Source: Neptuniibacter sp.
GTDB taxonomy: Bacteria; Pseudomonadota; Gammaproteobacteria; Pseudomonadales; Balneatricaceae
Length of the DNA stretch: 13,447 bases
Assembly (NCBI GenBank): GCA_024686055.1
Contig: JAIBDV010000033.1
Coordinates: 1-13,447, forward strand
Reading direction: 5' to 3'
Below, piece by piece: positions 5,699 to 12,482 of this stretch (its first letter is position 1; every line of letters begins with the position of its first letter). A program made the translations under genes and the position numbers. The notes beneath the pieces were generated by a model. The model had not been told where the DNA came from. It did no database searches and was given only the letters and a program-made list of their open reading frames with translations.

Positions 5699-8517
5699 CC
5701 AAGCATCGGTTTCAGGAAGCGTCCGGTGTGAGACTGTGGATTACTTGCCACGGTTTCGGGTGTCCCTGTTGCGATTATCTGTCCGCCGCCATCACCACCC
5801 TCAGGGCCCAGGTCAATCAGCCAATCCGCTGTTTTGATCACATCCAGATTATGCTCGATCACCACAATGGTATTGCCGTGTTCCCGTAGCCGGGTCAGCA
5901 CGTTCATCAGTTGCTGGATATCATAGAAGTGCAGGCCAGTAGTCGGTTCATCCAGAATATATAAGGTTTTCCCGGTGTCTCGTTTAGACAGCTCCTTCGC
6001 CAGCTTAACCCGCTGGGCTTCACCGCCGGACAGTGTGGTAGCCGCCTGCCCAAGACGGATATAGGACAGGCCGACATCCATCAGCGTCTGTAAACGTCGT
6101 GCCAGTGCGGGGATGGCATCGAAAAACTCGCGGCCATCTTCTACAGTCAGCTGCAGTACTTCATCGATGCTTTTGCCTTTGTATTTCACATCCAGGGTTT
6201 CGCGGTTATAACGCTTACCCTTGCAGACATCACAGGGCACATAAACATCGGGCAGGAAATGCATCTCGACTTTAATGACGCCATCGCCCTGGCAGGCTTC
6301 GCAGCGGCCACCTTTTACGTTGAACGAGAATCGGCCTGGTTTGTAACCGCGTGAGCGGGCTTCCTGGGTGCCAGCAAACAATTCACGAATCGGGGTGAAG
6401 ATACCGGTGTAGGTCGCTGGATTTGAGCGCGGGGTACGACCAATCGGGCTCTGGTCGATATCAATCACCTTGTCGAACTGATCCAGCCCGTTGATCTGCT
6501 TATAGGGAGCAGGGTCCAGCGTGGTGGCGTTGTTCAGCTCGGTGGCGGCAATTGGATACAGCGTATTGTTGATCAGGGTCGATTTACCGGAGCCGGAAAC
6601 CCCGGTGACACAGGTCAGCAAGCCGACCGGAATCTCCAGAGTGACATCCTGCAGGTTATTCCCGGTTGCGCCGATCAGTTGCAGCATCTTTTTCGGGTCA
6701 GGACTATGGCGTTCGGCAGGCACTGCGATTGAACGTACGCCGGACAGATACTGACCGGTGATTGAATTGGGATTATCCATCACTTCTTGCGGTGTACCTG
6801 CCGCGATCACTTCACCGCCGTGCACCCCGGCGCCTGGGCCGATATCGATGACATAGTCGGCCAGCCGCACCGCATCCTCATCGTGTTCGACCACAATTAC
6901 GGTATTACCCAGATTTTTCAGATGCGTCAGGGTCTGCAGCAGCCGCTCATTATCACGCTGGTGCAGACCGATAGAGGGCTCATCAAGGATATACATAACT
7001 CCGACCAGCCCGGCACCAATCTGACTGGCCAGACGGATACGCTGGGCCTCACCGCCAGACAGGGTGTCAGCATTGCGGGCCAGCGACAGGTAATCCAGCC
7101 CGACGTTGACCAGGAAGGACAGGCGCTGACGAATCTCTTTGAGGATCTTGTCGGCAATTTCACCCTGTTTACCGTGCAGCTCCAGCCCTTCGAAATAGCG
7201 CAGACACTGGCCGATCGGTTTACGCACAATGTCGGGCAGGGTGCTGTCGGCGACAAACACATGGCGGGCATCACGACGTAACCGGCTGCCTTCACAGGAC
7301 GGGCAGGGCTGCATATTGAGATACTTGGCCAGATCTTCACGCACCATATCCGATTCGGTTTCCCGATAACGGCGCTCAAGATTATTCAAAACCCCCTCGA
7401 ACGGGTGCGATTTACGGATAATATCGCCACGATCATTGAGGTAATTAAAGGTGACAGCATCGTTGCCTGTGCCTTGCAGAATCGCCTGCTGGTGTTTTTT
7501 CTGCAGCTGCGTAAATGGCGTATCAATGTCGAAGCCGAAATGTTCGGCCACCGCTTTGAGTTGCTGAAAATAGTACAGGCTGCGTCGGTCCCAGCCCCGG
7601 ATTGCGCCCTCTGACAGAGTCAGGCTGGCATCATGAACCACCTTGCCCGGGTCAAAGTACTGGCGAATACCCAGTCCATCACAGCTTGGGCAGGCCCCGT
7701 GTGGATTGTTAAATGAGAACAGGCGGGGCTCAAGTTCCTGGATGCTATGGCCACAGCTGGGACAGGCAAAGCGGGCTGAGAACACCAGGTCTTCATGGTC
7801 GCCCTCCATCCAGGCGATGCGGGCGATACCATCGGTGAGGTTGATCGCTGTTTCGAAGGATTCGGCCAGCCGGGTCTGCAGATCATCGCGGACCTTAAAG
7901 CGGTCAACGACTACTTCAATATTATGTTTCTTGTTTTTATCCAGCTCCGGGGCGCTATCGAGATCGACAATAATGCCGTTGATCCGGGCGCGGACAAAGC
8001 CCTGACTCTGTAATTCGTGCAGCGTATGCAGGTGTTCACCTTTGCGGCCCTGTACCACCGGGGCCAGCAACATCAGCTTGCTGCCTTCCGCCAGCGCCAT
8101 GACCTGATCAACCATCTGGCTGATAGTCTGGGCGGCCAGTGGCAGATCATGATCGGGGCAACGGGGCTCGCCTGCACGGGCAAACAGCAGTCGCAGGTAG
8201 TCATAAATCTCGGTAATGGTGCCTACCGTGGAGCGGGGGTTGTGCGAGGTTGACTTCTGTTCGATGGAAATGGCTGGGGAAAGCCCCTCGATGTGGTCTA
8301 CATCCGGTTTTTCCATCATGGACAAAAACTGGCGGGCATAGGTGGAAAGAGACTCCACATAGCGGCGCTGACCCTCGGCGTATAGCGTATCAAAAGCCAG
8401 CGAAGACTTGCCCGAACCTGATAGACCCGTGATCACGACCAGTTTGTCGCGCGGGATATCCAGGTCCACATTTTTCAGGTTATGGGTGCGTGCACCGCGT
8501 ACCAGAATCTTATCCAT
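5695..8517 (-). CDS. uvrA: Excinuclease ABC subunit A
   Basis: A 940-residue UvrA, the same length as in E. coli. This ATPase scans DNA for bulky lesions as a dimer and loads UvrB, starting nucleotide excision repair. Two ABC modules are complete. The first has Walker A GLSGSGKSS (Lys37) and signature LSGGEAQR at 486-493. The second has Walker A GVSGSGKST (Lys645) and LSGGEAQR at 829-836. Walker B runs are YILDEPS and YILDEPT. Two zinc modules are intact: Cys252/255/276/279 and Cys739/742/762/765. The start MDKILVRGARTHNLKN is the canonical one. The gene converges on rplQ and diverges from ssb across 151 bp, a common gammaproteobacterial arrangement. In E. coli uvrA is an SOS gene, but no clear LexA site is visible here. 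Confidence 0.98.
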   Translation of the reverse strand: MDKILVRGARTHNLKNVDLDIPRDKLVVITGLSGSGKSSLAFDTLYAEGQRRYVESLSTYARQFLSMMEKPDVDHIEGLSPAISIEQKSTSHNPRSTVGTITEIYDYLRLLFARAGEPRCPDHDLPLAAQTISQMVDQVMALAEGSKLMLLAPVVQGRKGEHLHTLHELQSQGFVRARINGIIVDLDSAPELDKNKKHNIEVVVDRFKVRDDLQTRLAESFETAINLTDGIARIAWMEGDHEDLVFSARFACPSCGHSIQELEPRLFSFNNPHGACPSCDGLGIRQYFDPGKVVHDASLTLSEGAIRGWDRRSLYYFQQLKAVAEHFGFDIDTPFTQLQKKHQQAILQGTGNDAVTFNYLNDRGDIIRKSHPFEGVLNNLERRYRETESDMVREDLAKYLNMQPCPSCEGSRLRRDARHVFVADSTLPDIVRKPIGQCLRYFEGLELHGKQGEIADKILKEIRQRLSFLVNVGLDYLSLARNADTLSGGEAQRIRLASQIGAGLVGVMYILDEPSIGLHQRDNERLLQTLTHLKNLGNTVIVVEHDEDAVRLADYVIDIGPGAGVHGGEVIAAGTPQEVMDNPNSITGQYLSGVRSIAVPAERHSPDPKKMLQLIGATGNNLQDVTLEIPVGLLTCVTGVSGSGKSTLINNTLYPIAATELNNATTLDPAPYKQINGLDQFDKVIDIDQSPIGRTPRSNPATYTGIFTPIRELFAGTQEARSRGYKPGRFSFNVKGGRCEACQGDGVIKVEMHFLPDVYVPCDVCKGKRYNRETLDVKYKGKSIDEVLQLTVEDGREFFDAIPALARRLQTLMDVGLSYIRLGQAATTLSGGEAQRVKLAKELSKRDTGKTLYILDEPTTGLHFYDIQQLMNVLTRLREHGNTIVVIEHNLDVIKTADWLIDLGPEGGDGGGQIIATGTPETVASNPQSHTGRFLKPMLG

Positions 8518-8547
8518 CGGTTGCCCTGAGTTGGGTAAAAAAGAAGC

Positions 8548-8553
8548 ATTATA
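8548..8553 (-). promoter_or_regulatory. Probable uvrA -10 element
   Basis: The - strand reads TATAAT, a perfect -10 hexamer, 31 bases before the uvrA ATG. The hexamer 17 bp upstream (TAGAGC) is a poor -35, so the promoter may be weak or need an activator. A short AGGG before the ATG is the likely ribosome binding site. Confidence 0.4.
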
Positions 8554-8598
8554 AAGGGTTCCGTCAGGCGGCTCTATGTCGGCGAATGACGATGGCTG

Positions 8599-8607
8599 TG
8601 ATATGCT
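8599..8607 (+). promoter_or_regulatory. Possible extended -10 element of ssb
   Basis: TGATATGCT has the extended -10 pattern TGnTATnnT, 61 bases before the ssb ATG. No good -35 is seen at 16-18 bp. The ssb ribosome binding site GGAGAG is at 8659-8664. Confidence 0.3.
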
Positions 8608-8633
8608 TATGGGTCAGATTAAGCAACAACCTG

Positions 8634-8647
8634 GCTGCACAGGCAGC
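8634..8647 (+). promoter_or_regulatory. Small hairpin in the ssb leader
   Basis: GCTGC (8634-8638) and GCAGC (8643-8647) pair around the loop ACAG, and two further G-U pairs can extend the stem. It lies in the presumed ssb 5' leader, 11 bases before the ribosome binding site. No T-run follows. Its role is unknown and it may be chance. Confidence 0.3.
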
Positions 8648-8668
8648 TGAACCAGACCGGAGAGTGCA

Positions 8669-9277
8669 ATGGCGCGCGGTGTTAACAAAGTAATTATTGT
8701 CGGTAATCTGGGCGGTGACCCGGAAGTGCGCTACATGCCTTCGGGTGGCGCGGTTACCAACGTTACAATCGCAACCAGTGAAAGCTGGAAAGACAAGCAG
8801 ACGGGCCAGCAGAACGAGCGGACCGAATGGCACCGAGTTGTGTTTTTCAACCGTCTGGCTGAAATTGCCGGTGAGTACCTGCGCAAGGGTTCCAAGGTGT
8901 ATGTGGAAGGCTCCCTGCGCACCCGTAAATGGCAGGACCAGAGCGGTCAGGACCGTTACACGACCGAGATTGTGGCCGCAGAAATGCAGATGCTCGACAG
9001 TCGTGGTGGTGATGGCGGTGGCTACCAGCAGCAGGGCGGCGGTTACAGCCAGCCACAGCAGCAGGCTCCGCAGCAGCAGGGCGGCTACCAGCAGCCACAG
9101 CAGCAGGCTCCTCAACAGCAAGGTGGCTACCAGCAGCAGGCGCCACAACAGGCACCGCAGCAGAGTTACCAGCAGCCCGCTCCACAGGCTGCACCACAGC
9201 AGGCCCCGGCTCAGGCGCCTGCCGCTCAGCCGCCAGCGGCCGGGTTTGATGATTTTGACGATGATATTCCGTTCTGA
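8669..9277 (+). CDS. ssb: Single-stranded DNA-binding protein with long Gln-rich linker
   Basis: A 202-residue SSB (E. coli 178) that coats single-stranded DNA during replication, repair and recombination. The OB fold (about 1-112) starts MARGVNKVIIVGNLGGDPEV and keeps the DNA-stacking aromatics of E. coli SSB at the same numbers: Trp40, Trp54, Phe60 and Trp88. The acidic C-terminal tip FDDFDDDIPF is the conserved docking peptide for partner proteins. The linker between them (about 112-190) is almost entirely Gln, Pro, Gly and Ala with Tyr, and includes a 14-residue unit QPQQQAPQQQGGYQ twice in tandem (128-155). The ribosome binding site GGAGAG (8659-8664) supports the start. The gene diverges from uvrA and ends at its own terminator. 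Confidence 0.98.
   Translation: MARGVNKVIIVGNLGGDPEVRYMPSGGAVTNVTIATSESWKDKQTGQQNERTEWHRVVFFNRLAEIAGEYLRKGSKVYVEGSLRTRKWQDQSGQDRYTTEIVAAEMQMLDSRGGDGGGYQQQGGGYSQPQQQAPQQQGGYQQPQQQAPQQQGGYQQQAPQQAPQQSYQQPAPQAAPQQAPAQAPAAQPPAAGFDDFDDDIPF
9050..9133 (+). repeat. Two 42-bp tandem repeats in the ssb linker
   Basis: Unit 1 (9050-9091) and unit 2 (9092-9133) both encode QPQQQAPQQQGGYQ. They differ only at a few third codon positions (for example CCG/CCT, CAG/CAA, GGC/GGT). The protein repeat is therefore exact while the DNA has begun to diverge at synonymous sites. The array can change length by slippage or recombination without breaking the frame. Confidence 0.85.
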
Positions 9278-9297
9278 TTTATCAGCAGCAGGAACCG

Positions 9298-9326
9298 AAA
9301 AACGGCCGCTTATGCGGCCGTTTTTT
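9298..9326 (+). terminator. Intrinsic terminator after ssb
   Basis: AAAAACGGCCGC (9298-9309) pairs perfectly with GCGGCCGTTTTT (9314-9325) around the loop TTAT, and the T-run has six bases. It lies 20 bases after the ssb stop. The flanking A-run makes it potentially active in both directions. Confidence 0.95.
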
Positions 9327-9397
9327 ATTGTGCTATCCCTCTGATAACCCTCAGCTATAACGCTATCCTGCTTGCTTTTTCATCCCATCCAGATATG

Positions 9398-9426
9398 TTG
9401 GTACAACAGGTTTCACCGTCTATTTT
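9398..9426 (+). promoter_or_regulatory. Promoter of the rmlD-like gene
   Basis: TTGGTA (9398-9403) and TATTTT (9421-9426) are separated by 17 bp, 35 bases before the chosen ATG and downstream of the ssb terminator. Two dyads overlap it: TGTTG/CAACA (9396-9408) over the -35, and CACCG/CGGTG (9414-9433) over the -10 and the expected start. Confidence 0.5.
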
Positions 9427-9461
9427 AGCGGTGTAGATGAGTTGAGAAAGTGAGGAATACG

Positions 9462-10367
9462 ATGTTTGGTCAGCCTATCAAAATTCTGGTTACCGGTGCT
9501 GAAGGCCAGGTCGGACAGGCGCTGCAGGAACTGGTGGCTGAGCAGTCATCGTTTGAGCTGATCTCGCTGGCTCAGGCGCAGCTGGATATTACTGACGCCC
9601 GCGCGGTGCAGGTGAAGCTGGGCGAGTATCTGCCGGATTATCTGATTAATACCGCCGGTTTTAACGATGTGGATAAGGCTGAGCTGGAGTCACAGCGTTG
9701 CTTCCAGGTAAACCGTGACGGGGTGGAAAACCTGGCCCAGGCCTGTGGTGAGTTTGGCGTGCCGATGCTGCACCTGTCGTCTGACTATGTGTTCGATGGC
9801 CACTATGCCAGTGGTTATACCGAGCAGGATGAAGGCGCGCCGCTGGGTGTGTATGGGGCCAGCAAATGGGAAGCGGAAGAGATTCTGCGCCAGCTGCTGC
9901 CACGCCACCTGATTTTGCGCACCAGCTGGCTGTTCAGTGAGTGTTGCACCAACTATGTGCGCTCCACGCTTCAACGTGGGCTGAATGAACAGCCTCTGCT
10001 GGCGGTGGATGATCGTCGTGGCTGTCCAACTTCAGCACTGGATCTGGCGCGGGTGCTGCTGGCAGTGATTCAGCAGTTGCACAACGGCGCGGATGCCTGG
10101 GGGACTTACCACTACAGCGGCGCGGAAATCTCAACCCTGTTTGCCTTTTCCGAAGCCATTATCGAAGAAGCGCGGCAGTATGATGAGCGCTATCAGTCGG
10201 TAATGCTCAAAGCAGTCGCGTCTGCTGATTACCCCACCGAAGCACAGCGCCCGAGCAGCTCGATCCTGGTGTGTCGCAAGTTGTTGCACACTTTCGGGAT
10301 TCGCCAGCGGCCCTGGCGTACCGAGCTGTCTCAGGCGGTGCGACGTCTTTATCAGACCTCAGCTTAA
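9462..10367 (+). CDS. RmlD-like NAD(P)-dependent sugar-nucleotide reductase
   Basis: A 301-residue short-chain dehydrogenase of the extended RmlD (dTDP-4-dehydrorhamnose reductase) family. It has the nucleotide-binding motif TGAEGQVG (11-18), SSDYVFDG from residue 106, and the catalytic YGASK (Tyr131, Lys135). RTSWLFSE, then RRGCPTSALDLARVL and RPSSSIL near the C terminus, follow the RmlD pattern. The usual Asn of the C-terminal RPxNSxL motif is Ser here. No rmlA, rmlB or rmlC lies nearby, so the true substrate is uncertain, and I give no gene symbol. I chose ATG 9462 because GAGGA (9452-9456) sits five bases upstream. An in-frame GTG at 9450 overlaps that site. The 3' end overlaps the convergent sirB2-like gene by 9 bp. 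Confidence 0.88.
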   Translation: MFGQPIKILVTGAEGQVGQALQELVAEQSSFELISLAQAQLDITDARAVQVKLGEYLPDYLINTAGFNDVDKAELESQRCFQVNRDGVENLAQACGEFGVPMLHLSSDYVFDGHYASGYTEQDEGAPLGVYGASKWEAEEILRQLLPRHLILRTSWLFSECCTNYVRSTLQRGLNEQPLLAVDDRRGCPTSALDLARVLLAVIQQLHNGADAWGTYHYSGAEISTLFAFSEAIIEEARQYDERYQSVMLKAVASADYPTEAQRPSSSILVCRKLLHTFGIRQRPWRTELSQAVRRLYQTSA

Positions 10368-10739
10368 GCCGGGGAAGGGCTGGTGGCTGAGTGCGACGCT
10401 AACGATGTAGGCGGCGCTCAGTACCGCACCGGCCAGCGCCATTATACGGATTTTGCGGGTACGACCGCGTTTCAGGGCCACGGTGCCCAGCCCGATGTAG
10501 GCCAGCAGCGCCAGCACTTTGGCGGTCAGCCAGCTATCAACAAAGGGATACTGCTGGAGCATCCAGGCAAGTGACAGGGCGCTAACGAGTAACACCGTGT
10601 CGATAATATGGGGCACAATCTTTACCCAGCGTTGCTGGAGTTGTGGGCTTTCGCGCAGCATCCAGAAAGCACGCAGGGCGAACAGGGTAAAACTCAGGGC
10701 GACGGCAGTCAGGTGCAGGTGTTTGAGCGCAAGGTACAT
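10359..10739 (-). CDS. SirB2-family small membrane protein
   Basis: A 126-residue hydrophobic protein with four likely membrane helices, at about residues 5-27, 42-62, 68-89 and 95-117. The sequence LKHLHLTAVALSFTLFALRA with its early histidines, VPHIIDTVLLVSALSLAWML, and WLTAKVLALLAYIGLG match the SirB2 family. That family is named for a Salmonella locus linked to invasion gene expression; its biochemical role is not established. Histidines 7, 9 and 44 lie in or beside helices and are typical of the family. In enterics sirB2 sits beside sirB1 near prfA, but here it is alone between an RmlD-like gene and moaA. Its last 9 bp overlap the convergent reductase gene. Confidence 0.8.
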   Translation of the reverse strand: MYLALKHLHLTAVALSFTLFALRAFWMLRESPQLQQRWVKIVPHIIDTVLLVSALSLAWMLQQYPFVDSWLTAKVLALLAYIGLGTVALKRGRTRKIRIMALAGAVLSAAYIVSVALSHQPFPGLS

Positions 10740-10849
10740 GCTGAAAAAAATTCCTGATTGAATAATCGTTCATTATGCCTGATCCGCATCAACACAATGG
10801 GTTCCGGCGTAGACTATAAACACAATCTTACTTTAACAGACAGAAGCCG
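10740..10849. other. Divergent intergenic region between the sirB2-like gene and moaA
   Basis: This 110-bp gap must hold promoters for both flanking genes. For moaA, TATAAA at 10815-10820 is the best -10 (30 bases before the ATG), with no convincing -35. For the sirB2-like gene, CATAAT on the - strand (10772-10777) is a possible -10, also without a clear -35. The short moaA leader leaves no room for a molybdenum cofactor riboswitch like that of E. coli moaA. Confidence 0.3.
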
Positions 10850-11866
10850 ATGACTGAGATTAAGAATCCGGACGTAGCCCAGGACGTGCTCATCGATAAG
10901 TTCGGCCGCCGTGTAGATTATATCCGCCTGTCGGTGACTGACCGGTGTGATTTTCGCTGTGTGTACTGCATGAGCGAGAAAATGACCTTTTTACCCCGCG
11001 AGCGGGTGCTGACCCTGGAAGAGATCTACCAGCTTGCCCAGGCTTTCACCTCACTGGGGGTAAAGAAAATCCGCCTGACTGGCGGTGAACCCCTGGTCCG
11101 TAAGGGCGTGACAGGGCTGATTCGTCAGCTGGGTCAGCTCGACGCTGAACTGGTGATCACCACCAATGGTTCCCAGTTGTCGACGATGGCCAGCGAACTG
11201 CGCGACGCCGGGGTGAAGCGACTGAACATCAGCCTGGACAGCCTGCGAGCCGATCGCTTTAAAGCGATGACCCGGATCGGCAAGCTGGATCAGGTGTTGC
11301 GAGGAATTGATGCGGCGGTGGCGGCCGGCTTTGAGCGGATCAAGCTCAATGCGGTGGTGATGAAAGGCCGCAATGATGACGAAGTACTGGATCTGGTGGA
11401 CTATGCCCGCGACATGGGCATCGATATCAGTTTTATCGAAGAGATGCCGCTGGGTAATATTACCTCTCACGACCGCGCTGAAGCGTATTGTTCCAGTGAT
11501 GAAGTACGCCGGTTGATTGAGCAGCGCCACCCGCTGGTGCGTACCACGGAAAAAACAGCTGGCCCCTCAACCTACTTCCGCATGAATGATAGCGACAGCC
11601 GGGTTGGTTTTATCTCGCCCCATAGCCACAATTTCTGTGGCGACTGTAACCGGGTGCGGGTAACGGTAGAAGGCCGTTTACTGTTGTGTCTGGGTAATGA
11701 GCATTCTGTTGATCTCAAAGCCGTTTTACGTGCACACCCGGGCGATACCGAACGGCTGCGCCAGGCGCTGATTGATTCAATGGATCTCAAACCTGAGCGT
11801 CACTGGTTTGACCTGGACGATGATGAACCTCAGGTCGTCCGCTTTATGAATATGACCGGCGGCTAA
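10850..11866 (+). CDS. moaA: GTP 3',8-cyclase MoaA, radical SAM enzyme
   Basis: A 338-residue radical SAM enzyme (E. coli 329). It starts molybdenum cofactor synthesis by converting GTP to 3',8-cyclo-GTP, which MoaC turns into cyclic pyranopterin monophosphate. The N-terminal 4Fe-4S cluster motif is CDFRCVYC (Cys33, Cys37, Cys40). The GGEPLVRKG stretch binds SAM. The second, GTP-binding cluster is CGDC plus a distal Cys (263, 266, 280). The C terminus ends in Gly-Gly (MNMTGG), the tail known to be needed for catalysis. The ribosome binding site before the ATG is poor (AGAAG). moaB follows after 79 bases and moeA after that, making a probable Moco operon. moaC, moaD and moaE are not in view. 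Confidence 0.97.
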   Translation: MTEIKNPDVAQDVLIDKFGRRVDYIRLSVTDRCDFRCVYCMSEKMTFLPRERVLTLEEIYQLAQAFTSLGVKKIRLTGGEPLVRKGVTGLIRQLGQLDAELVITTNGSQLSTMASELRDAGVKRLNISLDSLRADRFKAMTRIGKLDQVLRGIDAAVAAGFERIKLNAVVMKGRNDDEVLDLVDYARDMGIDISFIEEMPLGNITSHDRAEAYCSSDEVRRLIEQRHPLVRTTEKTAGPSTYFRMNDSDSRVGFISPHSHNFCGDCNRVRVTVEGRLLLCLGNEHSVDLKAVLRAHPGDTERLRQALIDSMDLKPERHWFDLDDDEPQVVRFMNMTGG

Positions 11867-11888
11867 GCTGCCGGTAACCTGCCTGACC

Positions 11889-11915
11889 GATGGACACCGG
11901 TAACGGTGCGCCATC
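11889..11915 (+). repeat. Hairpin between moaA and moaB
   Basis: GATGG-CACCG (11889-11899, with a bulged A) pairs with CGGTG-CCATC (11904-11915, with a bulged CG) around loop GTAA. CCGGTAAC also occurs twice in the gap (11871-11878 and 11897-11904). No T-run follows, so it is not a simple terminator. It may stabilise or separate the moaA and moaB messages. Confidence 0.5.
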
Positions 11916-11945
11916 CATGCTGCCCACTGGACTAAAGGAACTCCC

Positions 11946-12482
11946 ATGACTGTTGCTGAACTGAACCCGGTAAATATCGCTGTGCTCACTGTGTCTGATA
12001 CTCGCACCCCGGAAAATGATACCTCGGGTGATCTGCTGGTGGAGCGGGTGCAGAGTGCAGGGCATAACCTGGTGACGCGTACCATTGTCAAAGACGACAT
12101 CTATCAGATGCGTGCGGTAGTGTCGGGCTGGATTGCTGACCCGGAGATTGAAGCGGTGATCAGTACCGGTGGCACCGGCTTTTATGCCCGTGATTCCACG
12201 CCGGAAGCGATGGCGCCGCTGTTTGATAAGCAGATTGAAGGCTTTGGCGAGCTGTTCCGTCAGCTCTCATACGAAGAGATTGGCACCTCGACGGTGCAGT
12301 CCCGTGCCCTGGGCGGTATGGCCAATGGCACAGTGATTTTCTGCCTGCCAGGCTCTAACGGGGCCTGCCGTACTGGCTGGGACCGTATCCTGAACGAACA
12401 GCTCGACTCCCGCCAGGGGCCCTGTAACTTTGTTGGCCTGCTCAAGCGTTTTGCTGCGGAGCGTAAAGAGGCGCTGATATGA
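11946..12482 (+). CDS. moaB: Molybdenum cofactor biosynthesis protein MoaB
   Basis: A 178-residue member of the MoaB/Mog fold (E. coli MoaB 170). The family adenylylates molybdopterin before metal insertion. E. coli MoaB itself is not essential because Mog does this, so activity here is inferred. Motifs: VSDTRTPENDTSGD near the N terminus, the molybdopterin-binding STGGTGFYARD (73-83), EGFGELFRQLSYEEIGTSTV, and LPGSNGACRTGWDRI. The last two match E. coli MoaB better than Mog. The C-terminal residues FVGLLKRFAAERKEALI run slightly beyond E. coli MoaB. The ribosome binding site AAAGGAA is at 11934-11940. The stop overlaps the moeA start by four bases (ATGA). Confidence 0.95.
   Translation: MTVAELNPVNIAVLTVSDTRTPENDTSGDLLVERVQSAGHNLVTRTIVKDDIYQMRAVVSGWIADPEIEAVISTGGTGFYARDSTPEAMAPLFDKQIEGFGELFRQLSYEEIGTSTVQSRALGGMANGTVIFCLPGSNGACRTGWDRILNEQLDSRQGPCNFVGLLKRFAAERKEALI

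Larger units (their letters stand above)
5505..5703. promoter_or_regulatory. DnaA-box cluster in the rplQ-uvrA gap
   Basis: Three perfect matches to the DnaA box TTATNCACA fall in 181 bp: 5505-5513 (- strand, TTATACACA), 5628-5636 (+ strand, TTATCCACA) and 5677-5685 (- strand, TTATTCACA). Degenerate boxes lie at 5526-5534 (TTATCCAGT), 5562-5570 (- strand, TTACCCACA, one mismatch) and 5695-5703 (TTATCCAAG, one base from the R3 box of E. coli oriC). By base counting, a perfect box on either strand is expected about once per 33 kb, so three here is far above chance. I see no GATC site and no long AT-rich unwinding element. A DnaA titration or DnaA-reactivation type site therefore fits better than a full origin. 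Function is inferred. Confidence 0.6.

Noticed and set aside
6787..7281. A 164-codon + strand open frame inside uvrA
   Set aside because: It is antisense to conserved UvrA coding sequence, has no ribosome binding site I would trust, and shows no recognisable protein.
8631..8646. CTGG-N8-GCAG in the ssb leader as a LexA site
   Set aside because: Only the outer CTG and CAG fit; the CTGT/ACAG ends and AT-rich centre are missing. It is better read as part of a small hairpin.
9450..9461. GTG at 9450 as start of the rmlD-like gene
   Set aside because: It overlaps the ribosome binding sequence GAGGA that serves the ATG at 9462, and the extra four residues have no family support.
9668..9676. A perfect DnaA box TGTGGATAA on the + strand
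   Set aside because: It is single and lies in the rmlD-like coding sequence, where it encodes the conserved V-D-K motif. Protein constraint explains it.
11889..11915. The moaA-moaB hairpin as an intrinsic terminator
   Set aside because: No T-run follows, and moaB lacks an obvious promoter of its own in the gap.
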